From: Kitasatospora phosalacinea
Lineage (GTDB): Bacteria > Actinomycetota > Actinomycetes > Streptomycetales > Streptomycetaceae
NCBI RefSeq assembly: GCF_000717185.1
Contig: NZ_JNYE01000056.1
Span: forward strand, 1 to 48,924
Direction: 5' to 3'
Length of the DNA stretch: 48,924 nt
Positions 1-7,563 of the stretch are shown here, in pieces (position 1 is the first letter of the stretch; each line of letters opens with the position of its first letter). Under the pieces are notes generated by a model. That model ran no database searches. It was given only the letters and a program-made list of their open reading frames with translations, and was not told the DNA's origin. Both the position numbers and the translations under genes were made by a program.

Positions 1-82
1 CGCCGCCCCCGCCGTCCTGCCCCCCGAGCTCGACGGCGTCGCCGCCGAGGTCCGCCGGATCCGGGCCCTGTCGGCGGGCTGA
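1..82 (+). CDS. C-terminal end of a truncated upstream gene
   Basis: The frame beginning at base 2 is open from the left edge and stops at TGA 80-82. It encodes a 26-residue tail ending in VRRIRALSAG. Composition and codon use are typical of the window, so this is probably the end of a real protein whose body lies outside. Too little remains to name a family; an aldo/keto reductase or similar enzyme tail would be compatible but is not shown. Confidence 0.55.
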   Translation, partial: AAPAVLPPELDGVAAEVRRIRALSAG

Positions 83-107
83 GCACGCGCCGCCCGGCAG
101 GCCCCGC

Positions 108-401
108 TCAGAGCGCCTCCCAGGGGACGTGCGACCAGGCGGCGGTGAGGAGCGCGGCCAGTTCGGCACCCTCCTCCGCAGCGGCCGGCGGACGGACGGA
201 GCACGGCACGCCGACGGCGGGCAGCGCGGCCCGCCGCAGCTGCACGGTGACGCCGGGCAGGACGGGCGCGTCGGGCCAGCAGACCCGCTCCCCGTTCCGG
301 AACGCCGCGTTCCGGACCGAGCCCTCGCGGACCGGCCCGTCCCGGCCGGGGCCCGGGCCCGTCGCCGCTCCGGCCCGGGCGGGAGCCGCGGAGCCGGGCA
401 A
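108..401 (-). CDS. possible small hypothetical protein, weakly supported
   Basis: A reverse-strand frame ends at 108 and can start at a TTG at 401-399, giving 97 residues. The C-terminal 60 residues (from VCWPDAPVLPG to WSHVPWEAL) have mixed, protein-like composition. The N-terminal part is Gly/Pro/Arg-rich and may not be coding. No convincing ribosome binding site precedes the TTG, and no ATG or GTG occurs in frame nearby. The region fills the 430-base gap between the left-edge gene and the LacI gene. It could be a small real gene, a decayed remnant or chance; I recognise no family. Confidence 0.25.
   Translation of the reverse strand: MPGSAAPARAGAATGPGPGRDGPVREGSVRNAAFRNGERVCWPDAPVLPGVTVQLRRAALPAVGVPCSVRPPAAAEEGAELAALLTAAWSHVPWEAL
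294..315. promoter_or_regulatory. GTTCCGGAAC-type inverted/direct repeat upstream of the LacI gene
   Basis: The 10-bp palindrome GTTCCGGAAC (294-303) is followed five bases later by GTTCCGGA. Together they form an inverted repeat with arms CCGGAACG (297-304) and CGTTCCGG (308-315) and a 3-base spacer. It lies about 200 bases before the LacI start and could be an operator. It also lies inside the doubtful reverse-strand frame, so the symmetry may be incidental. Confidence 0.3.
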
Positions 402-515
402 TGCCCGGCCCGGTGACGGCGCGGGGCGGTAACCTGCGGGTTCGGGCGCGCCGCCGGGCTCCGCGGGACGGACGGCGGCGGCGCGGCAGGGGACTTCGTA
501 CGGAGGGGCGGGAAC

Positions 516-1610
516 ATGGAGGGCGGACGGTCGAGCGCGGAGAGCAGACGGTCGACGGGAGAGAGCAGGGGAGGGGAGAGCAGGGCAGGGGAGAGCAGGC
601 CGGGGGAGGGAAGACGGCCGACGTTGGAGGCCGTCGCCGCGCACGCGGGCGTCGGGCGCGGCACCGCCTCCCGGGTGGTCAACGGCGCGGACAACGTCAG
701 CAGCAAGGCGCGGGAGGCGGTGCTCCGGGCGATCGGCGAGCTCGGCTACGTGCCCAACAACCTGGCCCGGGGGCTGGTGCGGCGCCGCACCGACACCGTC
801 GCGCTGGTGATGGGCGTCTCCGAGGACACGGTCTGGGACGAGCCCTACTTCTCCGTCCTGGTCCGCGGCATCAAGCGCGGGCTCGCCGGGACGGGGCTCC
901 AACTGCTGCTCGCCATCGCCCAGTCGGGGCCCGAGGAGGAGCAGCTGATGCACTACCTGACGGCCCAGCACGTCGACGGCGTCCTGCTGACCTCGCTGCA
1001 CGGCAACGACCCGATGCCCCGCCACCTCGAGGAGAGCGGCATCCCCACCGTGGTCATCGGCGCGCCCCTCGGCTTCGACCCGGCCTACTGCGTGGACGTG
1101 GACAACCGCGACGGCGCCCGCCGCGCCGTCCGCCACCTCGTCCAGCAGGGACGCCGCCGGATCGCCACCGTCACCGGCCCGCAGGACACCCGGGCCGGTC
1201 TGCAGCGCCTCCAGGGCTTCCACGACGCGCTCGCCGACGCAGGCCTGCCCGCGGGCCCGGTCGCCCACGGCGACTTCTCCGCCGACTCCGGGGTGCACGC
1301 GATGCAGGAACTGCTCGGGCGCGACCCGGAACTCGACGCCGTCTTCGCGGCCTCGGACAGCATGGCGATCGGCGCGATGCGGGTCCTGAAGGAGCAGGGG
1401 CGCCGCGTCCCCGAGGACGTGGCCGTGGTCGGCTTCGACGACTCGCCCATCGCCACGCACACCGACCCGCCGCTGACCTCCGTCCACCAGCCGCTGGAGA
1501 AGATGGGCCGGGAGATGACGCGGATGCTGATCGCCCGGATCAACGGCGAGACGGTGGCGCGCCCGACGGTGGTCTTCGAACCGCAGCTGGTGGTGCGGGA
1601 CTCCACCTGA
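516..1610 (+). CDS. LacI/GalR-family transcriptional regulator
   Basis: A 364-residue repressor. The helix-turn-helix spans about residues 33-55 (TLEAVAAHAGVGRGTASRVVNG), followed by the hinge and a periplasmic-binding-protein-like ligand domain with the usual family landmarks (DGVLLTSL, VDVDNRDGARRAV, FAASDSMAIGAMRVLKEQG, VVGFDDSPIA). The start is ATG 516, with a strong GGAGGGG (502-508) seven bases before it. The first ~30 residues are a Gly-Glu-Ser-Arg repeat not typical of LacI proteins, encoded by a short DNA repeat. The next gene starts 67 bases downstream on the same strand, so it may control the adjacent dioxygenase pair. The effector is unknown; family ligands are usually sugars or nucleosides. 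Confidence 0.93.
   Translation: MEGGRSSAESRRSTGESRGGESRAGESRPGEGRRPTLEAVAAHAGVGRGTASRVVNGADNVSSKAREAVLRAIGELGYVPNNLARGLVRRRTDTVALVMGVSEDTVWDEPYFSVLVRGIKRGLAGTGLQLLLAIAQSGPEEEQLMHYLTAQHVDGVLLTSLHGNDPMPRHLEESGIPTVVIGAPLGFDPAYCVDVDNRDGARRAVRHLVQQGRRRIATVTGPQDTRAGLQRLQGFHDALADAGLPAGPVAHGDFSADSGVHAMQELLGRDPELDAVFAASDSMAIGAMRVLKEQGRRVPEDVAVVGFDDSPIATHTDPPLTSVHQPLEKMGREMTRMLIARINGETVARPTVVFEPQLVVRDST
541..605 (+). repeat. GGGGAGAGCAGG tandem repeat in the LacI N-terminus
   Basis: GGGGAGAGCAGG occurs at 573-584 and 588-599, with degenerate copies before and after (15-bp period). It encodes repeated GESR units. It lengthens a disordered N-terminal arm and could vary in copy number between strains. 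Confidence 0.7.
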
Positions 1611-1677
1611 GCCCGCCGGCCCGGGCACCCCCGAACCAGCGGAACCAGCGGAACCAGCGAACGGCAGGTGCAGTGCG

Positions 1678-2904
1678 ATGTACGCGACACGACCGGCGGA
1701 GGCCCGCCTCGACGACACCGGCCACGTCCTGGTCGCGCCCCCGCGGGCGCGGGAGGAGGACGCGGCGGTCGGCGACTTCTTCGGCACCGTGGTCACGCCG
1801 GAGGAACTGGCCGCCGGCGCGGTCGACCTCACCGGACGGACCGTCCACCTGCACGCCGACGCGGCCGCCACCGACCCGGCCCTGCTGCGCGCCGCCGCCC
1901 GGGTGCTCGCCGACCCGGGCCGGGCACCGCGGCGCGTCGGCGGCCCGGACGGTCCGGAGGGCCCCGATGGCCCGAACGGTCCCGGCGGCGCCCTCGGCGT
2001 GTACTACCGCCGGTTCTTCGACCCCGGCGAGGGCCACTTCGGGCGGATCAGCGGCGAGCACGCGTTCCAGTCCCTGACCGAGTCCACCAAGCCCGGGACG
2101 GCCCACCGCAGCGGCATCTACCTGACGCCCGTCACCGCGGACGGCGCCGAACTGCACTTCCGCCTGCTGCGCTGCTCCACCAACCTCTCCGGCCCCACCG
2201 AGGGCTTCCGGGCCACCGACACCCGCATCGTCGACGCCCTGAACCGGGAGGCCGCGACCGTCCTGCGGGGCCACGCGCCGCTGAACCACGTCCTCGCGCA
2301 GATCTACCACAACACCCCCGCCACCGCCGGGCGCAAGCAGTCCAAGGCCAGGATCTCGGCGCACGCCGACAAGACCAAGGACATGCCCGCCAACGGCCTG
2401 ATGGCCTTCTGCACCTTCTACGACCACCGCCTCGACGCCCTGCCGCCGCTGCCCGCGGACCCCGACGACCGCGGCCCGAACGGCGTCAGCGCCCTGACCG
2501 GGCTGCACTTCCGCCGCAAGGAGCAGCCGGTGGAGCCGGGCGCGACCGCACTGCCCGCCCGGTTCACGGTGACCCTGCACCCCGGCTCCGTGCTGTTCCT
2601 GCCGCTCTCCACCAACCGCCTGTACACCCACGAGATCCGGCCCCCCGCGCTGGACGCCGCCCTGCTCCCGACCCGCCTCGGGTACGTGGTGCGCTGCTCG
2701 GACGCCGAAGCCGTCCACCGGGACGGCCGGACCTACCTCAAGACCGCCGACGGGCCGGTCGAGCTCGGGCCGCCCACCGAGGCCGGGACGGAGGAGCTGC
2801 GCCGCCGGTACGCCGAGGAGAACCGGAGCACCTCCTTCGTCGACTACGGCGCGGAGTTCCCGTTCAGCCTGAACGAGGGGGACTACCTTGCCCCGCGCCC
2901 CTGA
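1678..2904 (+). CDS. AlkB-fold Fe(II)/2-oxoglutarate dioxygenase, paralogue 1
   Basis: A 408-residue cytosolic protein. The iron triad is readable as H229-A-D231 (ISAHADKTKDMP) and H318 (LYTHEI), with R339 (GYVVRCS) placed to bind 2-oxoglutarate. Order and spacing fit the AlkB-like branch of the double-stranded beta-helix oxygenases. The C-terminus has a region (RDGR, then RRYAEEN, then VDYGAEFPFSLNEGDYL) that closely parallels the next gene, so the two are tandem paralogues. The N-terminal ~110 residues have no clear homology, and a Gly-Pro-rich stretch lies near residues 88-103. Start ATG 1678 follows an AGGTG-like site. The stop overlaps the next gene's TTG start by 17 bases, implying translational coupling. 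The substrate is unknown; a DNA-repair AlkB role is not supported. Confidence 0.75.
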   Translation: MYATRPAEARLDDTGHVLVAPPRAREEDAAVGDFFGTVVTPEELAAGAVDLTGRTVHLHADAAATDPALLRAAARVLADPGRAPRRVGGPDGPEGPDGPNGPGGALGVYYRRFFDPGEGHFGRISGEHAFQSLTESTKPGTAHRSGIYLTPVTADGAELHFRLLRCSTNLSGPTEGFRATDTRIVDALNREAATVLRGHAPLNHVLAQIYHNTPATAGRKQSKARISAHADKTKDMPANGLMAFCTFYDHRLDALPPLPADPDDRGPNGVSALTGLHFRRKEQPVEPGATALPARFTVTLHPGSVLFLPLSTNRLYTHEIRPPALDAALLPTRLGYVVRCSDAEAVHRDGRTYLKTADGPVELGPPTEAGTEELRRRYAEENRSTSFVDYGAEFPFSLNEGDYLAPRP

Positions 2905-3664
2905 GCCCCCCGCGGAGGTCCGCTCCCTCCGGCTGCCGACCGGGCGCGACCTGTTCGCCGAGCTGTCCGCGGCCACCCGCTGGGAGGAGGCCGGCCGGGG
3001 CCGCCGCAGCGCCGTGCTGGTCCGGCCGGACGCGGCGGGCCGCGTGCCGCTGGTGCGCACCACCGCCCGGTACGCGCACCCGGCGCAGCGCTTCCGGCCG
3101 GTGCACGCGTGGCTGGCGGAGCGGATCCGCGAACGGGCCGCGCTGCCGGACCCGTTCGACAACGCCCTCGCCGAGGTCTACACCAACGCCTACACCCGGA
3201 TGGGCGCCCACTCCGACCTCGCCCTCGACCTGGCCGAGGGCTCGTCGATCGCCGTCTTCTCCTGCTACCGGGACTCCGCGGCGGTGCTGCCGCGCACCCT
3301 GCGCGTCCGGGCGAAGGAGGACGACGGGGGCGAGGAGTCGGTGGTGCCGCTGCCGCACCACGGCGTCGTGGTGTTCTCCGTCGCGGCCAACCGGCGGCTG
3401 CGGCACCGGATCGTGCTGGACCCGCCCGCCCGGGCGGTGGACAACGAGTGGCTGGGGATGACCTTCCGGACCTCGCGGACCCGGCTCGAATTCCGCGACG
3501 GGCGTCCCCACCTCCCGGACGGACAGGGGGAGTTGACGCTCGCCACCGAGGAGCAGCGGAGCGAGTTCCACCGGCTGCGGCGCCGCGAGAACGCGGAGAG
3601 CGACTTCGGCTACCCGCCGCTGGCGTACACCGTCAGCGAGAGCGACCTGCTGCCGCCGCACTGA
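2888..3664 (+). CDS. AlkB-fold Fe(II)/2-oxoglutarate dioxygenase, paralogue 2
   Basis: A 258-residue protein starting at TTG 2888 inside the end of the preceding gene. The fold is indicated by YTNAYTRMGAHSDLALDL, with H108-x-D110, then H173 in LRHRIVL, and R194 in GMTFRTSRT; the last resembles the AlkB N-x-T-F-R element. The C-terminal stretch (RDGRPHL, HRLRRREN, SDFGYPPLAYTVSESDLL) aligns with that of the upstream gene, showing common descent. AlkB-fold enzymes oxidise methylated bases or small molecules using Fe(II), O2 and 2-oxoglutarate. Pairing as overlapping paralogues suggests a heteromer or two successive oxidations of one substrate, which is inference. Confidence 0.78.
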   Translation: MPRAPEPPAEVRSLRLPTGRDLFAELSAATRWEEAGRGRRSAVLVRPDAAGRVPLVRTTARYAHPAQRFRPVHAWLAERIRERAALPDPFDNALAEVYTNAYTRMGAHSDLALDLAEGSSIAVFSCYRDSAAVLPRTLRVRAKEDDGGEESVVPLPHHGVVVFSVAANRRLRHRIVLDPPARAVDNEWLGMTFRTSRTRLEFRDGRPHLPDGQGELTLATEEQRSEFHRLRRRENAESDFGYPPLAYTVSESDLLPPH

Positions 3665-3721
3665 CCACCAGGTGGGCGCGCCGCGGAGGAACGGCGCGGG
3701 GTCGGTAGACTCGGCGGGCAC

Positions 3722-3735
3722 TGACAACGTTGACA
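3722..3735. promoter_or_regulatory. LacI-type operator candidate before the MFS gene
   Basis: TGACAACGTTGACA is a 14-bp near-palindrome centred on CG, with six of seven half-site positions symmetric. Its form is typical of LacI/GalR operators. It begins 58 bases after the second dioxygenase and lies about 90 bases before the MFS start. The right half contains TTGACA (3730-3735), so a bound repressor could mask a -35 element. The LacI protein at 516-1610 is the obvious candidate, but the pairing is inferred. Confidence 0.45.
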
Positions 3736-3822
3736 TCACGGGTCGGTGCACCGCCGGACCCGCCCCCGGACCGTCGCACCCGCCCCCCGGACCGCTGAAC
3801 CCGCCCCGCCTGGAGTACCCGC

Positions 3823-5058
3823 ATGCCACTGGCGCTCGTCGCCCTCGCCGTCACCGCGTTCGCGATCGGCACCACCGAGTTCTCCGCGATGGGGCTGCTC
3901 CCGCAGATCGCCCACGGCCTGGACCGGACGATCCCGCAGACCGGCTGGCTGATCTCGCTGTACGCGCTGGGCGTGGTGATCGGGGCGCCGCTGCTGACCG
4001 CGGTGGCCGCGAAGCTGCCGCGCAAGACGGTGCTGATCGGGCTCGCCGGGCTGTTCACCCTCGGGAACCTGCTGTGCGCCGTCGCACCGAACTTCGCCTT
4101 CCTCGCGGTGGCCCGGCTGATCACCGGCCTGCCGCACGGCGCGTTCTTCGGCGCCGGGGCGGTCGCCGCCGCCGAACTGGTCGCCCCGCACCTGCGGGCC
4201 CGCGCCGTGTCGGTGATGTTCTCCGGGCTGACGGTCTCGAACATCCTCGGCGTGCCCGCCGCCACCCTGCTCGGCCAGCACCTGGGCTGGCGGGCCGCGA
4301 TGCTCGTCGTGGTGGCGATCGGCCTGCTCGGCGCCGCCGCCATCGCCCGCTTCGTCCCGCACCTGCCCAGCCACCCCGGCGCGGGCCTGCGCAGCGAACT
4401 CGCCACCTTCCGCAGCGGGCAGCTCTGGCTGGCCCTGGCCACCGTGGTCTTCGGCTGCGCCGGACTGTTCGCCTGCTACACCTACATCACCCCCACCCTC
4501 ACCGACGTCGCCGGGTTCGCCGAGGGCTCGGTCACCCTGGTCCTCGCCCTGTTCGGCGTCGGCATGACCATCGGCAACGTGATCGGCGGCTACGCGGCCG
4601 ACCGGGCGCTGCGCCCGTCGATCTGCGCGGCGTTCCTGGCGATGGCCGGAGCGCTCGGACTGTTCGCGCTCACCGCGCACAACCGCTGGTCGGCCGCCGC
4701 GACGGTGGTGCTGATCGGCCTGGCGGGCTTCGCCACCGTCCCGACCGTGCAGACCCTGGTGATCCAGAAGGCGCGCACCGCCCCCACGCTGGCCTCCGCG
4801 ACCGTGCAGGGCGCCTTCAACCTGGCCAACGCGACGGGCGCCTGGCTCGGCGGCCTGGCGATCGACGCCGGGTTCGGCCTGACCTCGCCCTCGCTGGTCG
4901 GCGCGGGCCTGTCGCTGCTCGGCTTCGCGATCGCCGCCGTCTCCTGGTCGGTCGACCGGCGCACCCCGGCCGCGGCCGCCGTCGCCGTCGCCGACCAGCC
5001 GGTGGGGGCCGGGCCCGCGGGGTCCGAGCCCGCGGGGACGGCGGCCGCGACGGGCTGA
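3823..5058 (+). CDS. MFS transporter, DHA1 drug-efflux type
   Basis: A 411-residue integral membrane protein with about 12 hydrophobic segments. The opening (LALVALAVTAFAIGTTEFSAMGLLPQIA) is typical of the AraJ/Cmx branch of drug:H+ antiporters. The loop after helix 2 reads AAKLPRKTVLIG, and the motif-C region is LITGLPHGAFFGAGAVAAAEL. Such proteins export drugs, sugars or small metabolites across the cytoplasmic membrane. Start ATG 3823 has GGAG about eight bases upstream. The C-terminal ~40 residues are Ala/Val/Gly-rich and probably cytoplasmic. Lying between oxygenase genes, it may export a product or toxin handled by them. Confidence 0.92.
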   Translation: MPLALVALAVTAFAIGTTEFSAMGLLPQIAHGLDRTIPQTGWLISLYALGVVIGAPLLTAVAAKLPRKTVLIGLAGLFTLGNLLCAVAPNFAFLAVARLITGLPHGAFFGAGAVAAAELVAPHLRARAVSVMFSGLTVSNILGVPAATLLGQHLGWRAAMLVVVAIGLLGAAAIARFVPHLPSHPGAGLRSELATFRSGQLWLALATVVFGCAGLFACYTYITPTLTDVAGFAEGSVTLVLALFGVGMTIGNVIGGYAADRALRPSICAAFLAMAGALGLFALTAHNRWSAAATVVLIGLAGFATVPTVQTLVIQKARTAPTLASATVQGAFNLANATGAWLGGLAIDAGFGLTSPSLVGAGLSLLGFAIAAVSWSVDRRTPAAAAVAVADQPVGAGPAGSEPAGTAAATG

Positions 5059-5089
5059 CGCGGCGGGCTGACGGGGCGGGCTGACGGGG
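5051..5089. repeat. 13-bp tandem repeat after the MFS gene
   Basis: Three adjacent copies of CGGGCTGACGGGG occur (5051-5063, 5064-5076, 5077-5089; the first with one change). The first copy contains the MFS stop codon, and the others add TGA codons just beyond it. No clear terminator structure accompanies it. Confidence 0.75.
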
Positions 5090-5190
5090 CGTCGACGCGG
5101 CAGGCCCTCGACGGGACCGGACGGTCGATGATCTTATGAGCGTCCGGGCCCTCGTGCGGGAGGCCCGTGCGACCCCGAAGGAGCGACCCC

Positions 5191-6168
5191 GTGACCGAGA
5201 CCACCGAACTGCCCGGCCGGGTCGGCGTGATGCTGCCCCGCGACCTGCCAGTGCACCAGGTCCTCCCGTACGCGCGCCGCGCCGAGGAGCTCGGCTTCGA
5301 CGAGCTGTGGGTGGTCGAGGACCTCGGCTGGCGCGGCGGCATCGCCCAGGCCGCCAGCGTGCTCGCCGCCACCGGGCGGATCACCGTCGGCCTCGGCATC
5401 CTCCCCGCCGGGGCCCGCAACGCCTGCTTCGCCGCGATGGAACTCGCCACCCTCGCCCAGCTCCACCCCGGCCGCCTCACCGCGGGCGTCGGCCACGGCA
5501 TGCGCGAGTGGATGGAGCAGGCGGGCGGCGCCTGGCCCGCCAGCCCGCTCACCCTGCTGCGCGAGTACGCCAGCGCGCTGCGCGCCCTGCTGCGCGGCCA
5601 GGACGGCCCCGCCGACGGACGCTACGTGCGCTGCCACGGCGTACGGCTGACCGAGACCCCCGAGGTGGTGCCGCCCGTGCTGCTGGGCGTGCGCGGCCCC
5701 AGGTCGCAGGCCCTGGCCGGGCAGGTCGCCGACGGCCTGCTGCTCGCCGAACCCGCCGCCCCCGCCTACGTCGCCGCCTCGCTGCGCCACCTCGGCCGCA
5801 CCGGCGCCGAGGTGGTCACGTACGACGTCGCCGCCGTGGACGAGGACGGCGAGGCCGCCGTCGCACGCGTCCGGGCCGGGCTGGCCGCGATCGGCGAACC
5901 CGACTGGGCGCCGCACATCGACCCGCTCCCGTTCGCCGCCGAGTTCCGCGCCCACCGGGCCGCCTGCGCCGACGGCGCGCAGTTCGCCCGCAGCATGCCC
6001 GCCGAGTGGGTCCGCGCCCTCGCCGTCACCGGCACGCCCGACCAGGCCCGCGCCGCGATCGCCGCCCGCCACGCGGCCGGGGCCACCTGCGTCGTCCTCG
6101 CCCCCGCCGGGCCCGACCCGCTGGGCGCCCTCAAGTCGCTGGCCCTCGCCCTGCCCGGCCGGGCCTGA
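5191..6168 (+). CDS. LLM-class (luciferase-like) flavin/F420-dependent oxidoreductase
   Basis: A 325-residue TIM-barrel protein. Hallmarks are GVMLPRDLPVHQVLPYARRAEELGFDELWVVEDLGW, ATGRITVGLGILPAGARNA, GRLTAGVGHGMREWM and PVLLGVRGPRSQALAGQVADGLLLAE, which match the bacterial luciferase-like monooxygenase and F420 reductase superfamily. These enzymes use FMN or F420 to oxidise or reduce small organic substrates in the cytosol. GTG 5191 is chosen because GAAGGAG (5177-5183) sits seven bases before it; an upstream GTG at 5167 lacks such a site. It is separated from the MFS gene by 132 bases and converges on the PhyH gene, leaving only 33 bases. The exact cofactor cannot be decided by eye. Confidence 0.88.
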   Translation: MTETTELPGRVGVMLPRDLPVHQVLPYARRAEELGFDELWVVEDLGWRGGIAQAASVLAATGRITVGLGILPAGARNACFAAMELATLAQLHPGRLTAGVGHGMREWMEQAGGAWPASPLTLLREYASALRALLRGQDGPADGRYVRCHGVRLTETPEVVPPVLLGVRGPRSQALAGQVADGLLLAEPAAPAYVAASLRHLGRTGAEVVTYDVAAVDEDGEAAVARVRAGLAAIGEPDWAPHIDPLPFAAEFRAHRAACADGAQFARSMPAEWVRALAVTGTPDQARAAIAARHAAGATCVVLAPAGPDPLGALKSLALALPGRA

Positions 6169-6201
6169 CCGCGGTCCGGAGGAGCGCGGCGGTCCGGCGG
6201 G

Positions 6202-7335
6202 TCAGGCCGGAGCGGTGCACCGGTCGGCCCAGGAGAGGGCCGGTTCGAGCGGCTCGTACCACGAGCTGAGGCCGAGCAGCCTGCTGCCGAGCTCGGTGAG
6301 CCGCGCGGTCGGGTAGCGCTTGGACTCGTCCAGCACCGGCTCGCCGACCGGGGCCCGGTTCCGGCGCGGGGTGCGCAGGTGGCGCCAGGAGTCGACGCGG
6401 GACTCGCGCAGCCGCTCGTGCTCCTCCAGGGCGGGCGCCATCGACAGGTACTGCACGGCGCGCACGCCCCGCTCGGAGAGGTTGCGGGCGACGCCGTGCG
6501 CCAGCAGCCCGTTCCAGATCAGCAGGTCGCCGGGGTGCAGCTCGGGGCGGACCACCGGGAACTCGGCCCCGTCGACGGCGGGACGCAGCGGGTCGCGGTC
6601 GGCGGGCTGGGCGAGCCGCCACGGCTCGAACCGGCGGAACAGCTCCGGGCTGCAGTGGAAGCCGCCGGTGTCGGGCGCGGTCTCGTTGAGCGCGATGAGG
6701 CCCTGCACCCGCTGCGGCGGCACGCCCAGCGAGGTGTCGACGTCCCAGTGCAGCTCGACCCCGGCGGCGCGGTCGGCCCGGCCGGGGCCCGCGGGCCCGC
6801 GGTCGACGGATCCGCGGTCGACGGATCCGCGGTCGGCGGGGCCGAGCAGGGCCCGGTCCCGGCTGCCGCGGTTGGGCGGGTTGAGGTTGAGCCGGTCCAG
6901 GGTGACCCACAGCTCCTCGCAGTCCCAGACGTCCACGAAGGCGTCGTAGACCCGCTGGTTCTGCCGGCTGTCCCACTGCAACTGGTGGTGGTACGCCTCG
7001 ACGAAGCCGTGGACGTGCAGTTCCCGGTCCAGGTCGGAGCGGAACGGCCGGTCGGTGAACCAGCCCGCCGGGTCGTTCGGGTCCAGGCCCTGGAACTCCC
7101 AGGCGAAGTCGAGCATCCGGCGGGCGTGCTCGGCGGGCACCGCCTCGCGGACGACCACGTAGCCGTGGGTCTGCCAGTGCGCGAAGTCCTGCGCGGAGAG
7201 CACCCGCAGCGGGCGGGACTTGGCGAGCTCGCGCAGGGTGTGCTGGGCGAGGTAGGACTCGCCGTCGGTGCTGAAGTACGGGCGGTCGCTCGCGGCCCGG
7301 TACAGGCGGGCGGGGCGGGACGGTGCGAACAGCAT
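6202..7335 (-). CDS. Phytanoyl-CoA dioxygenase (PhyH)-family Fe(II)/2OG oxygenase
   Basis: A 377-residue protein with the PhyH layout: QDFAHWQTHGYVVVREAVPAEHARRMLD near the N-terminus, the metal pair H196-x-D198 in VELHWDVDTSLG, and distal H280 in LLAHGVARNLSERGVRAVQYL, with a nearby Arg (R291) for 2-oxoglutarate. Bacterial members hydroxylate small molecules, often in secondary metabolism (ectoine hydroxylase, halogenase relatives). Start ATG 7335 has GGAGGGG eight bases upstream. Immediately before the HxD strand is an Arg/Asp/Gly-rich insertion containing a 15-bp DNA repeat, probably a surface loop. It is the third 2OG oxygenase within 6 kb. Its promoter carries a DasR-like palindrome. Confidence 0.9.
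   Translation of the reverse strand: MLFAPSRPARLYRAASDRPYFSTDGESYLAQHTLRELAKSRPLRVLSAQDFAHWQTHGYVVVREAVPAEHARRMLDFAWEFQGLDPNDPAGWFTDRPFRSDLDRELHVHGFVEAYHHQLQWDSRQNQRVYDAFVDVWDCEELWVTLDRLNLNPPNRGSRDRALLGPADRGSVDRGSVDRGPAGPGRADRAAGVELHWDVDTSLGVPPQRVQGLIALNETAPDTGGFHCSPELFRRFEPWRLAQPADRDPLRPAVDGAEFPVVRPELHPGDLLIWNGLLAHGVARNLSERGVRAVQYLSMAPALEEHERLRESRVDSWRHLRTPRRNRAPVGEPVLDESKRYPTARLTELGSRLLGLSSWYEPLEPALSWADRCTAPA
6798..6840. repeat. 15-bp tandem repeat inside the PhyH gene
   Basis: CGCGGTCGACGGATC is repeated at 6798-6812 and 6813-6827, followed by a partial copy. The period is a multiple of three, so it encodes DRGSV repeats without a frameshift, just before the metal-binding strand. Confidence 0.8.
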
Positions 7336-7488
7336 GGGGAAATCCCCTCCGGGGAGCGTGCGGGAGGTGGGCGGGGTGCCGGGCGCCCCGGCGGCGGCCC
7401 GCGAACACGGCAGCGGGCCCGGCAGGGCAGGGACGCGGGCGACGGGGAAGGGCGGCGTGGGGAGTGCGCCGCGGTCGCTCCGATCGCC

Positions 7489-7517
7489 AGATTGGTTCAG
7501 ACCAAAGGTGTTGTCAA
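7489..7517 (-). promoter_or_regulatory. PhyH promoter with DasR/GntR-like operator
   Basis: On the reverse strand a -35 TTGACA (7517-7512) is followed after exactly 17 bases by CAATCT (7494-7489), a good housekeeping-type promoter. The spacer and the -10 contain TTGGTTCAGACCAA (7492-7505). Its core TGGTTCAGACCA matches the DasR-responsive element TGGTCTAGACCA in 10 of 12 positions. Transcription from here would leave a leader of about 145 bases before the PhyH ATG. Confidence 0.6.
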
Positions 7518-7563
7518 GTTCCTGACCGGTAACCAGGGAGGCCGCGCGTCAAGCTCGTTGGGG

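Noticed and set aside
1678..3664. Classical AlkB DNA-repair function for the dioxygenase pair
   Set aside because: The triad fits the fold, but the shared C-terminal block, the duplicate arrangement and the lack of ada/alkA neighbours give no support for base repair.
1..7335. Complete secondary-metabolite gene cluster
   Set aside because: Oxygenases, a pump and regulators are present, but no scaffold-forming enzyme is seen, so a full cluster cannot be claimed from this window.
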